DNA from: JAHJCL01 sp964504075
GTDB lineage: Bacteria; Patescibacteriota; Minisyncoccia; Minisyncoccales; DG-74-3
Length of the DNA: 50,619 bases
NCBI GenBank assembly: GCA_964504075.1
Contig: CAZDCT010000002.1
Span: 1-50,619 of the forward strand
Reading direction: 5' to 3'
Every line of letters starts with the position of its first letter. The first letter of the stretch is position 1. The translations under genes were made by a program, and so were the position numbers. The notes beneath the pieces are model-generated. The model searched no databases, had not been told where the DNA came from, and saw only the letters and a list, made by a program, of their open reading frames with translations. This document shows, in pieces, positions 41,271 to 50,078 of the stretch.

Positions 41271-42557
41271 GAACAATGTTTTTAAAACAATCATTGTTGG
41301 AGCGGGTCCAGCCGGCCTAATAGCTGGAACATATTTAAAGGATGCTTTAATTTTGGAAAAGGAAAAAGAGATTGGANNNNNNNNNNNNNNNNNNNNNNNN
41401 NNNNNNNNNNNNNNNNNNNNNNNNNNNNNNNNNNNNNNNNNNNNNNNNNNNNNNNNNNNNNNNNNNNNNNNNNNNNAGCTGGAACATATTTAAAGGATGC
41501 TTTAATTTTGGAAAAGGAAAAAGAGATTGGAATACCAGTTCAATGCGCTGAGGGCATTAGTCAAGAATCATTGGAAAGACAGGGCATTAAACCAAATCCT
41601 GCCTGGATTTCTACAATCATTAATACGATTGAGATTTACATTGCTTCAGGAAGGAAAGCTAGTTTTAAGAGTGAAAAATTGGGATATATAATAGATAGAC
41701 CGGCTTTTGAAAAAGCTTTGGCTCAAAAATGTAAAGCTGAAATTAAACTTAACAGTAAGGTGGTTCGTATCGAAAAAGGAGGTGATTTCTGGAAAATCAA
41801 AACAGCCCAAGGAGAAGTTTTTCAAAGTGAATATTTGATTGGGGCTGATGGTCCCCTTTCGATCGTTAGAACAAAGCTTTTTCCAGAAGAAAAGATTGAA
41901 GTTTTGCCCACTTATGAATATTTGGTTGAATTAGAAAAAGAAATACCTGTTTCAGTAATGAAAATGTATTTTGATAAAGAAAGATTTCCCGAGGGCTATG
42001 TTTGGATATTTCCTAAATCTAAAAACAGAGCCAATATTGGTTTGGGGGGAAAAAACAATCTTGGCCAGAGATTTAAATATTTTATGGAAAAATTTGTAAA
42101 ACCAGAATTTGGTAATTATAAGCTTTTAGAAAATAGAAGTGGCACCATTACCTGGGGCGGAGTTAAAATAAGATTGTATAAAGATAAGGTTTTTTTAGTA
42201 GGAGATGCCGGCGCTCTTGTAGACCCAATTTTAGGAGGAGGAATGAACAATGCCATGGTTTCAGCCAAGATTGCTGCTCAATGTATTCTTTCTAACACGC
42301 CTTATGCTTTTGAAAAGAAAATTAAATCTTTACCGTTTTTTAGTCCCGATTTAATCGTTGCTCAAAAAATATTATATTCTCTTTCTAATTCAGTTTTAAA
42401 TGAATTAGTAGAAGCTTTAAACAAAAAAGGGTTATCTGCTTTTGAAACCCTTTCTGGCGTTCTTAATCTTATTCGCACTCCAGAACTAAGAAGAAATGCT
42501 TTTAAGATTACAAAGTTGTTTTTTATTTTACGTAAAAGTGGAACAAATTTTGGATAA
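41269..42557 (+). CDS. Geranylgeranyl reductase family flavoprotein (split only by a scaffold gap)
   Basis: Joining 41269-41376 to 41532-42557 gives an in-frame 377-aa protein. It begins with GTG and the FAD-binding IIVGAGPAGLIAGTYL, then CAEGIS, YLIGADGPLSIVR, EGYVWIFPKSKNRANIGLGG and VGDAGALVDPILGGGMNNAM, the hallmark segments of the geranylgeranyl reductase family. In archaea these enzymes saturate the isoprenoid chains of the diether lipid, making archaeol-type chains. It lies tail to tail with the UbiA gene, stops abutting. In other bacteria family members also act on chlorophyll or quinone chains, but no such pathway is seen here. Confidence 0.87.
41322..41376. repeat. 55-bp contig end, left copy
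   Basis: Identical to 41477-41531. It lies inside the reductase gene and is an assembly artefact. Confidence 0.93.
41377..41476. other. Assembly gap (100 N)
   Basis: Exactly 100 N between two identical 55-bp ends. Deleting the gap and one copy restores one open frame. Confidence 0.95.
41477..41531. repeat. 55-bp contig end, right copy
   Basis: Exact duplicate of 41322-41376. An internal ATG or TTG after the gap should not be taken as the gene start. Confidence 0.93.
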
Positions 42558-43352
42558 TTAAAAACTGAATAGGATAGCTAAGACAATAATCAGCATTGCT
42601 ACCTTGGTCATGATTTTAATTTTATCAGGTTTTTGATAAAGAGAATAAAAAAAGATAGCGTTTCCCAGAGCAGCAATTTTGAGATAGCTTGCCCTTAATA
42701 GCCCTGACAAATAGGGAAGATTGGAGAGTAAAATAGCTGAAGCAATAAATCCCTGAGCAATTTCCTTGGCTGTTTTGGTGCCTGAAGATACGGGAAGAGT
42801 ATCTAATTTCATTTTTTTATCTCCTTTTACATCCTCGATCGCCTTGAAAATTTCTCTTCCCATGTTTGACAAAAATGCTAACAAAGATACAATCCAAATC
42901 AGTCTAAAATCAAAAGTAATCAGGCCTCCAAAAATGAAAACAGAACCAGCTAACCAGCTAACCAGTATATTTCCAAACAGCCACCATTTTTTAAACTTTT
43001 TAGCATAGAAAAACTCAATTAAACAGTTGATAAGGGCCAGCATAAAACAATAAACATTTAAAAAAGCGGAAAAAACAAGGCCCAAGGAAAATAAGAAAAC
43101 ACTATAAGATAAAGCATTTTTTCTTGATATTCTGCCACTGGGTAATGGCCGATGAGGAGCATTAATTCTGTCTATTTCTATATCATAATAATCATTGATT
43201 ACCATGCCAGCCCCAGTAACAAACCAAACGGCTAAAAACACATAAACAAAATTAATGGAAAAAGGAACTCCAGCAATTACAGCGCCAACCACAGCTCCTA
43301 TAGCAGCTAACAATGAGGTGGCAGGACGAATTATTTCTATCCAAGCATTCAT
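42558..43352 (-). CDS. UbiA-family prenyltransferase, DGGGP synthase type
   Basis: 264 aa with about eight membrane helices. The first Asp-rich motif is N53-DYYDIEID61 followed by RINAPHRPLPSGRIS; the second is REIFKAIEDVKGD (D174, D178). The N-D-Y-x-D-x-E-x-D-x-I-N-x-P-x-R-P-x-PSG form and short length match archaeal digeranylgeranylglyceryl phosphate synthases. These attach the second geranylgeranyl chain to GGGP and release PPi. Quinone-type UbiA is the alternative, but no quinone genes are nearby and the GGGP synthase is encoded on the other side of the shared promoter region. Confidence 0.85.
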   Translation of the reverse strand: MNAWIEIIRPATSLLAAIGAVVGAVIAGVPFSINFVYVFLAVWFVTGAGMVINDYYDIEIDRINAPHRPLPSGRISRKNALSYSVFLFSLGLVFSAFLNVYCFMLALINCLIEFFYAKKFKKWWLFGNILVSWLAGSVFIFGGLITFDFRLIWIVSLLAFLSNMGREIFKAIEDVKGDKKMKLDTLPVSSGTKTAKEIAQGFIASAILLSNLPYLSGLLRASYLKIAALGNAIFFYSLYQKPDKIKIMTKVAMLIIVLAILFSF

Positions 43353-43359
43353 AAGTTAG

Positions 43360-43387
43360 ATGATAAACAAAATTTTAAGAATTGCAA
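43360..43387 (-). promoter_or_regulatory. Promoter of the UbiA gene, leaderless
   Basis: On the minus strand: TTGCAA (43382-43387), a 16-nt spacer and TATCAT (43360-43365), then 7 nt to ATG 43352. The palindromic TTGCAA is shared with the divergent promoter. Confidence 0.5.
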
Positions 43388-43410
43388 GTAAGCTTTTGTC
43401 CAAGTATAAT
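43382..43410 (+). promoter_or_regulatory. Promoter of the prenyl synthase-GGGP synthase operon
   Basis: TTGCAA (43382-43387), a 17-nt spacer and perfect TATAAT (43405-43410). ATG 43438 follows after 27 nt. Confidence 0.6.
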
Positions 43411-43437
43411 ATTAATTATAAAATAAAAAATTAAACT

Positions 43438-44529
43438 ATGCCTGATTCAAACAAAATTAAAACAGGAAAATTCATAGAGTATTTAAAGGAACTTAAGCCT
43501 CAGATTGATGCGGTGATTGAACAATATATGCCCAGACAGGCTTCTGAGAAATGGACAAATTTTGCCTTTGAAAAACCCCACTATGCATATAGTCTGGAGG
43601 CAGCAGAGAGTTCTTTGATTAAACCATTTTGGGAACTTATGGACAGAGGGGGAAAAAGATGGAGACCGGTTTTGTTTCTGTTAATTACAGAAGCAGTAGG
43701 TGGTGATTTAAAAAAAGTGGAAGATATAGTCATGATTCCTGAGGTTATTCATAATGGTAGTCTTATTGTTGATGATATTGAGGACAAGGGAGAATTAAGA
43801 AGAGGAAAACCTTGCGTTCACAGGATGTTTGGCGTTGATGTTGCAATTAACGCTGGAAACTTTATGTTTTTTTATCCCCTATTAGCTCTAATAAAGAACA
43901 GAGATAAATTTAAACCAGAAATTTTAGTTAAGGCTTATGAAACATATGTTCAGGAAATGATCAATATTCATCTTGGTCAAGGCACAGACATTTTTTGGCA
44001 TAACGGCAAGGCATCTGACATTAGAGAGGAGGAGTATTTGCAAATGTGTGCTTTTAAAACAGGTTGTCTTTCTCGAATGTCAGCTAAATTAGCTGTTATT
44101 CTTTCGGGGGGGTCCGATGATTTAATTGAGGCAGCGGGTAGGGTTGCTGAAGCAATGGGTGTTGCCTTTCAGATTCAGGACGACATTCTTGATATTGTAG
44201 GAGAAAAGTTTGCTAAAGGAAAGGGTGGGCTTGGAATGGATATAACTGAGGGAAAAAGAACTTTAATGGTTATTCATACATTGGAAAAAGCAACAGAAGA
44301 AGATAGAAAAAGATTGATAGAAATTTTGAACAAACACACAGAGGATGCAAAAGAAAGAAGAGAAGCAATAGAAATAATCAAAAAATATAGCAGTATAGAA
44401 TATGCTAAAGAAAGAGCTAAAGAGATTATGAGACAAGCTTGGGCTGAAACAGATAAATTGTTAGTTGCTTCTCCAGCCAAAGAAAGGTTAAAAGAATTCG
44501 TTAATTATTTGATTGAAAGAAAAATATGA
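43438..44529 (+). CDS. Trans-polyprenyl diphosphate synthase (likely GGPP synthase)
   Basis: 363 aa. It has GGKRWRPVL (IPP-binding), the first Asp-rich motif D112-D-I-E-D116, RRGKPCVHRMFG and the second Asp-rich motif D248-D-I-L-D252. The residues four and five positions before the first motif are Ser and Gly, not aromatic, which favours a C20 or longer product over farnesyl. It supplies the allylic diphosphate to the next enzyme. The last 4 nt overlap the GGGP synthase gene (ATGA), so the two are coupled. The first 60 residues extend beyond the minimal fold. Confidence 0.9.
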   Translation: MPDSNKIKTGKFIEYLKELKPQIDAVIEQYMPRQASEKWTNFAFEKPHYAYSLEAAESSLIKPFWELMDRGGKRWRPVLFLLITEAVGGDLKKVEDIVMIPEVIHNGSLIVDDIEDKGELRRGKPCVHRMFGVDVAINAGNFMFFYPLLALIKNRDKFKPEILVKAYETYVQEMINIHLGQGTDIFWHNGKASDIREEEYLQMCAFKTGCLSRMSAKLAVILSGGSDDLIEAAGRVAEAMGVAFQIQDDILDIVGEKFAKGKGGLGMDITEGKRTLMVIHTLEKATEEDRKRLIEILNKHTEDAKERREAIEIIKKYSSIEYAKERAKEIMRQAWAETDKLLVASPAKERLKEFVNYLIERKI

Positions 44530-45308
44530 AAATAGGAAAAGTTGAAAAATACATAAATGAGAAAATTAAGAAAGACGGTGCCATTCTATCTATTTTGATT
44601 GACCCTTGCGACTATCCATCGTCCCAGAAAGCAATAGAAACTGCTTTATTAGCAGCTGAGGCAGGAGTTGACATATTAAGCGTTGGCGGCAGTACTCAAG
44701 CTCAGGGTGAGCTTTTAGACACAGTAATTAAAGGCATTAAGCAGAAAACAGATATTCCAATAGTCTTATTTCCAGGCAATATTGCTACTATTTCTCGTTA
44801 TGCTGACGCCATTTTGTTTATGAGTTTATTAAACTCTCGGAATCCTTATTGGATTTCTGAAGTTCAAACGCTTTCAGCTCCTATTATTCAGAAATTAGGA
44901 ATAGAACCATTGCCTTTGGGTTATATTTTGTTTGACCCAGGAGGAACAGCTGGTTGGGTAGGAGATGCGAATTTGGTTCCAAGGAACAAACCAAATATTG
45001 CTGCTGCTTTAGCTTTAGCTGCCAGATTATCAGGTAAAAGGTTTGTTTTTACTGATGCTGGTTCAGCTGCTTTTGATCACATTCCTGTTGAAATAATAAA
45101 AGCTGTAAGAAAAACAATTGGTGATATGGTTTATATCGTTGGAGGAGGAATTAGAACTCCTGAACAGGCAGGTAAGGTTGTGGAGGCAGGTGCTGATTGT
45201 GTTTTTGTTGGAACAGCGGCTGAAAAGACCAAAGATGTTAAAAAATTAGTTAAACAATTTATAAAAGCTGTTAAAGAAAAAGGAAGATTGAAATTAAAGA
45301 AAAAATGA
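44526..45308 (+). CDS. Geranylgeranylglyceryl phosphate synthase (group II GGGPS)
   Basis: 260 aa TIM barrel of the PcrB/GGGPS family. Visible motifs: SILIDPCDYPSSQKA, AGVDILSVGGSTQAQ, IVLFPGNIATIS, ILFDPGGTAGWVGDANLVPRNKP and IVGGGIRTPEQA. The W-V-G-D-A, PRNKP and long form fit the archaeal-type group II enzymes rather than the shorter Firmicute PcrB. The reaction joins GGPP to sn-glycerol-1-phosphate by an ether bond, the committed step of archaeal lipids. It overlaps the prenyl synthase upstream and a PlsY-like gene downstream (4 nt each), making archaeal contamination unlikely. Confidence 0.9.
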   Translation: MKIGKVEKYINEKIKKDGAILSILIDPCDYPSSQKAIETALLAAEAGVDILSVGGSTQAQGELLDTVIKGIKQKTDIPIVLFPGNIATISRYADAILFMSLLNSRNPYWISEVQTLSAPIIQKLGIEPLPLGYILFDPGGTAGWVGDANLVPRNKPNIAAALALAARLSGKRFVFTDAGSAAFDHIPVEIIKAVRKTIGDMVYIVGGGIRTPEQAGKVVEAGADCVFVGTAAEKTKDVKKLVKQFIKAVKEKGRLKLKKK

Positions 45309-45958
45309 GTATTTTATATATATTCTTATCTTATCTTTTAGGTTCTATTCCTTTTGGATATATTTTTACTAAGGTCTCAACCCGAAAAAACATCTTAGAA
45401 ATTGGGTGGAGAAAAACATCTGGTTCCAATGTTTTCAAGAATATAGGGTTTTTGCAAGGATTTTTTACAGGGCTCTTTGATATTTTAAAAGGATATATTT
45501 CAGTCAAAATAGCTCAGCATTATGGAGAGCTGGCTTTAATTCAAGTTTTATGCGGAGTAGCGGCTGTTATAGGACATAACTGGTCTTTGTTTTTAAGCTT
45601 TAATGGGGGCAGAGGCATAGGAACCTTTGGGGGAGCGCTTTTGGCTTTTAGCCCTGAGTTTTTAAAACTTTTCTTAATTCCCCTTATTTCATTAGGAATA
45701 ATTTGGAATCTTTCTATTGGGACTATTGTGGCTTTAGCTACAGTTATTTATTATGGTGATAAGCTTGGTTTATCACATATTAGATTGTTTGCTGTTTTAT
45801 CTCTTCTCCCCATTTTCTTAAAGCGTTTAAGTCCAATGCAAGAATTAAAACAATCTAAAGACAAATGTCGTTTATTGAGAAATCGTTTAATTTTTGATGA
45901 TGACGTTGCTAAGGACTTTAGAATAAAGAAAATAGTTAAAAAGTTGACAAGTAAATAG
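45305..45958 (+). CDS. PlsY-like acyltransferase, divergent (copy 2)
   Basis: 217 aa polytopic protein. Motif 1 YLLGSIPFGYIFTK is canonical; motif 2 reads WRKTSGSNVFKNIG instead of GSGNxGATNxxR; motif 3 GHNWSLFLSFNGGRGIGTFGG is close to GHxFPxFLxFKGGKGVAT. A hydrophilic C-terminal tail (about 175-217) is extra. Translational coupling to GGGP synthase (4-nt overlap) suggests that it works in the same lipid pathway. Whether it acylates G3P, G1P or another intermediate cannot be told. The nusA promoter lies in its last codons. Confidence 0.7.
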   Translation: MSILYIFLSYLLGSIPFGYIFTKVSTRKNILEIGWRKTSGSNVFKNIGFLQGFFTGLFDILKGYISVKIAQHYGELALIQVLCGVAAVIGHNWSLFLSFNGGRGIGTFGGALLAFSPEFLKLFLIPLISLGIIWNLSIGTIVALATVIYYGDKLGLSHIRLFAVLSLLPIFLKRLSPMQELKQSKDKCRLLRNRLIFDDDVAKDFRIKKIVKKLTSK

Positions 45959-45971
45959 ATATCGCTATACT
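45944..45971 (+). promoter_or_regulatory. Promoter of nusA
   Basis: TTGACA (45944-45949), a 16-nt spacer and TATACT (45966-45971). Confidence 0.6.
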
Positions 45972-45980
45972 TAAAGGTAG

Positions 45981-46006
45981 GTCCGTTAAAAAACGGACGC
46001 TTTTAT
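45981..46006 (+). terminator. Leader hairpin before nusA, possible attenuator
   Basis: GTCCGTT-AAAA-AACGGAC (45981-45998), a 7-bp perfect stem followed by GCTTTTATT. It stands between promoter and start codon, where a weak intrinsic terminator could control nusA. Confidence 0.5.
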
Positions 46007-46016
46007 TGAAAACAAC

Positions 46017-47210
<1,194 letters not shown>

Positions 47211-47226
47211 ATAAAAAACAAAAAAT

Positions 47227-49209
47227 ATGCAAGTACTAATAATTGCTCCAATCTCTGGCATTATTTCAATCTTAGCTGCACTTTATCTCTTTTCTAAACT
47301 GGTTAAGCAAGAAAAAGGAACAGAAAAAATGATTGAGATTGCGGATGCTATTAGGGAAGGATCTAATGCCTACTTAAAAAGACAAAATCAAACCTTAGCT
47401 GTTTTTGTTTTAATCATGGCTGTTTTACTTTGGATTTTGTTGGGTTTTCAGCTTGCTGTAGCTTATGTTTTAGGAGCAGTTTGTACGGCATTAGCTAGCT
47501 TTTTAGGCATGGCAGCTGCTGTAAGAGCCAATGTAATAACTGCTAATGCTGCTCGAGAAAGCTTAGATGATGCTTTTAAGGTTGCTTTTTATGGTGGAGC
47601 AATTATGGGATTATCAATTGTTGGAATGGCCTTGCTGGGAATAAGCACTCTCTATTTCGTTTTTGGACCAGAAGGATTAGATATTATATTGGGTTTCAGT
47701 TTTGGAGCCTCAGCCTTAGCTCTTTTTGCTAAGGCCGGTGGAGGAATTTATACTAAAACTGCTGACATTGGAGCAGACTTAGTTGGAAAAGTAGAATTAG
47801 GAATTCCAGAAGATGATCCCAGAAACCCAGCTGTTATTGCTGATAATGTGGGAGATAATGTTGGTGATGTTGCTGGAACAGGTGCTGACTTGATTGATTC
47901 TTACATTGCTTGTGTGGTGGCATCAATGATTTTGGGAAAAACTTTGGGGATTGATTTTATTATTTTACCTCTTTTGCTCGGAGCAATTGGAATATTTGCT
48001 TCTTTAATCGGAACCTTTTTTGTTAGAACCAAGAATCAAGACCCAGGAGCAGCTATTAATAAAGGAACTTATTTAACTTGTTTTTTCTTTGCTATTTTGG
48101 CATTTTTACTAATTAATTATTTGAACCTTGGAGCCCAGGGATTAAGGGTTTTTTGGGCCACTGTTTCAGGATTGGCTGCTGGAGTCGTAATTGGAATTAC
48201 GACTGATTACTTTACTTCAATTGATAAAGCACCAGTTCTAAAAATCGCTGAGGCCTCAAAAACAGGAGCAGCCATGAATATCTTGTCTGGTTTTTCTTAC
48301 GGCTTAATGAGTATTTTACCTCCAATCATTGGTGTTTGTGCTGCAATTCTAATTTCTTTTAATCTGGTTGGTGTTTATGGGATTTCAATTTCAGCTGTGG
48401 GCATGTTATCTATTGTGGGAATGATAATTTCAACTGATGCTTACGGTCCTATTGTTGATAATGCTAAAGGAATTGCCGAGCAGTCACATTTAGGAGAAGA
48501 AGTAGTTAAAATAGCTGATAAATTAGACGCAGCAGGTAATACTGCAAAGGCAATTACTAAAGGTTTTGCCATTGGAGCTGCTGCTTTAACTGTTCTTTCT
48601 ATTTTTGCAGCTTATGCTGAATTGGTTAATATACAAAGTTTAAATTTAATGAATCCTGATGTTATGGTTGGTTTATTTATTGGAGCCATGGCTCCACCAT
48701 TTCTCTCTGCCCTTTTAATTTTGGGAGTTCAAAAAAATGCAGCTCGGATGATCGAAGAAGTTAGAAGACAATTTAGAGAAATTAAAGGTTTAATGGAGGG
48801 GAAAGCAAAACCAGATTATGCAAGGTGTGTAGATATTGCAACAAAAGGAGCTTTAAAAGAGCTGGTTCTACCCTGCTTTTTATCAATAGCTTTTCCTTTA
48901 TCTGTTGGCTTTTTGTTAGGAAAATATGCTTTAGGAGGATTTTTAGGGGGAAGTATTGTGAGTGGAATAGTTTTTGCCATTTTCATGTCAAACGCAGGAG
49001 GAGCTTGGGACAATGCCAAGAAATATATTGAAGACGGAAATTTAGGAGGAAAAGGTTCTGAGGCTCATAAAGCAGCTGTTATTGGAGATACTGTTGGAGA
49101 TCCATTTAAAGATACAGCTGGCCCCACTATCAATACTTTAATTACTGTTATGTCTTTAGTAGCTACTGTGTTTGCGCCTTTGATTATAAAATATAGTTTG
49201 TTTGGTTAA
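47227..49209 (+). CDS. hppA: Membrane-bound ion-pumping pyrophosphatase
   Basis: 660 aa with about 15-16 membrane helices. Substrate-site motifs are intact: DNVGDNVGDVAGTGADLIDSY-type segment around residue 210, and near the C-terminus GGAWDNAKKYIEDG and GDTVGDPFKDTAGPTIN. The GNTAKA segment has Lys at the position that separates K-independent from K-dependent enzymes, suggesting a K-independent proton pump. It would use PPi, including PPi released by the prenyl transferases and CarS in the same region, to build a proton gradient. Its TAATG end overlaps tig. Confidence 0.94.
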   Translation: MQVLIIAPISGIISILAALYLFSKLVKQEKGTEKMIEIADAIREGSNAYLKRQNQTLAVFVLIMAVLLWILLGFQLAVAYVLGAVCTALASFLGMAAAVRANVITANAARESLDDAFKVAFYGGAIMGLSIVGMALLGISTLYFVFGPEGLDIILGFSFGASALALFAKAGGGIYTKTADIGADLVGKVELGIPEDDPRNPAVIADNVGDNVGDVAGTGADLIDSYIACVVASMILGKTLGIDFIILPLLLGAIGIFASLIGTFFVRTKNQDPGAAINKGTYLTCFFFAILAFLLINYLNLGAQGLRVFWATVSGLAAGVVIGITTDYFTSIDKAPVLKIAEASKTGAAMNILSGFSYGLMSILPPIIGVCAAILISFNLVGVYGISISAVGMLSIVGMIISTDAYGPIVDNAKGIAEQSHLGEEVVKIADKLDAAGNTAKAITKGFAIGAAALTVLSIFAAYAELVNIQSLNLMNPDVMVGLFIGAMAPPFLSALLILGVQKNAARMIEEVRRQFREIKGLMEGKAKPDYARCVDIATKGALKELVLPCFLSIAFPLSVGFLLGKYALGGFLGGSIVSGIVFAIFMSNAGGAWDNAKKYIEDGNLGGKGSEAHKAAVIGDTVGDPFKDTAGPTINTLITVMSLVATVFAPLIIKYSLFG

Positions 49210-50078
49210 TGAAAATATCTATTCAAAAACTTGCCAGGTCTCAAATTGAATTGAGGATTGAAGTTCCAATTGAGGAATTTAATGGTTTTATAGAAAAAGC
49301 TGTTTTAAACTTGGGTAAAGACTTAGAGGTTGGGGGTTTTAGAAAAGGCAAAGCACCTAAAGAAATGATTGAAAAAAGCATTAGTCAGGAAAGGATTTTA
49401 ACCACAGCTGCTGATTATGCAATTCAAGAAAATTATGTTAAAGCAATATCTGAAAAGAATATTGAGGTAATTGCTGCTCCAGAAATTGAGATTCTTAAAA
49501 TAGCTAAAAACAATCCTTTTGAGTTTAAAGCAAAAGTTTGGGTTATGCCTGAAATTGAATTGCCTGATTATCAAAAGATTATTTCTGGAATTAAAAGAAA
49601 AAAGGTTGAAGTGACCAAAGAGGAAATAGAAAAGATGAGACAGGAAAAGGAAAAATGGGAAAAAGAAAGATTGCGCCAAGAAATATTGGAAAAAATAGCT
49701 GAAAAATGTAAATTAGAGATTCCTGAAATTTTAATTGAACAAGAAAAGAAAAGAATGCTTGAGAATGTTAAAAAAGGAGTATTGCAAACATTACAGATTA
49801 GTTTTGAAGAATATTTAAAGAAAATTAATAAAACAGAAGAACAGCTTTTAGATTCTTTTAGTCCTGAAGTAGAGAAAAGAATTAAAAGCTCTTTAGTCTT
49901 AAAACAGATTGGAGAAAAAGAAAAAATCTTGGTTAGTGATCAAGAGATAGAAGAAGAGTTGAAAAAAAGCCCAGGTTTTGGACATCAAAAAGATATTGAT
50001 TCTGAAAGGTTAAAAAGCTATACTAAAGAAATATTAAAGCACGAGAAAGCATTTAATTTATTAGAAAAATGGCTTTAA
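49209..50078 (+). CDS. tig: Trigger factor lacking the PPIase domain
   Basis: 289 aa compared with about 430 in typical trigger factor. The N-terminal ribosome-binding domain has the signature GGFRKGKAPKEMI (about residues 41-53). At about residue 130-145 it passes straight into the helical C-terminal chaperone domain (VTKEEIEKMRQEKEKWEKER...), so the FKBP-type prolyl isomerase domain is missing. Holding nascent chains would be kept and prolyl isomerisation lost. It is coupled to hppA upstream, and clpP starts inside its last codons, the common tig-clpP order. Confidence 0.88.
   Translation: MKISIQKLARSQIELRIEVPIEEFNGFIEKAVLNLGKDLEVGGFRKGKAPKEMIEKSISQERILTTAADYAIQENYVKAISEKNIEVIAAPEIEILKIAKNNPFEFKAKVWVMPEIELPDYQKIISGIKRKKVEVTKEEIEKMRQEKEKWEKERLRQEILEKIAEKCKLEIPEILIEQEKKRMLENVKKGVLQTLQISFEEYLKKINKTEEQLLDSFSPEVEKRIKSSLVLKQIGEKEKILVSDQEIEEELKKSPGFGHQKDIDSERLKSYTKEILKHEKAFNLLEKWL

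Noticed and set aside
36346..45308. Archaeal contamination explaining the ether-lipid genes
   Set aside because: These genes overlap or abut bacterial genes (PlsY-like, DegV, then nusA/hppA on the same contig), and the one gap within them is supported by a 55-bp overlap.
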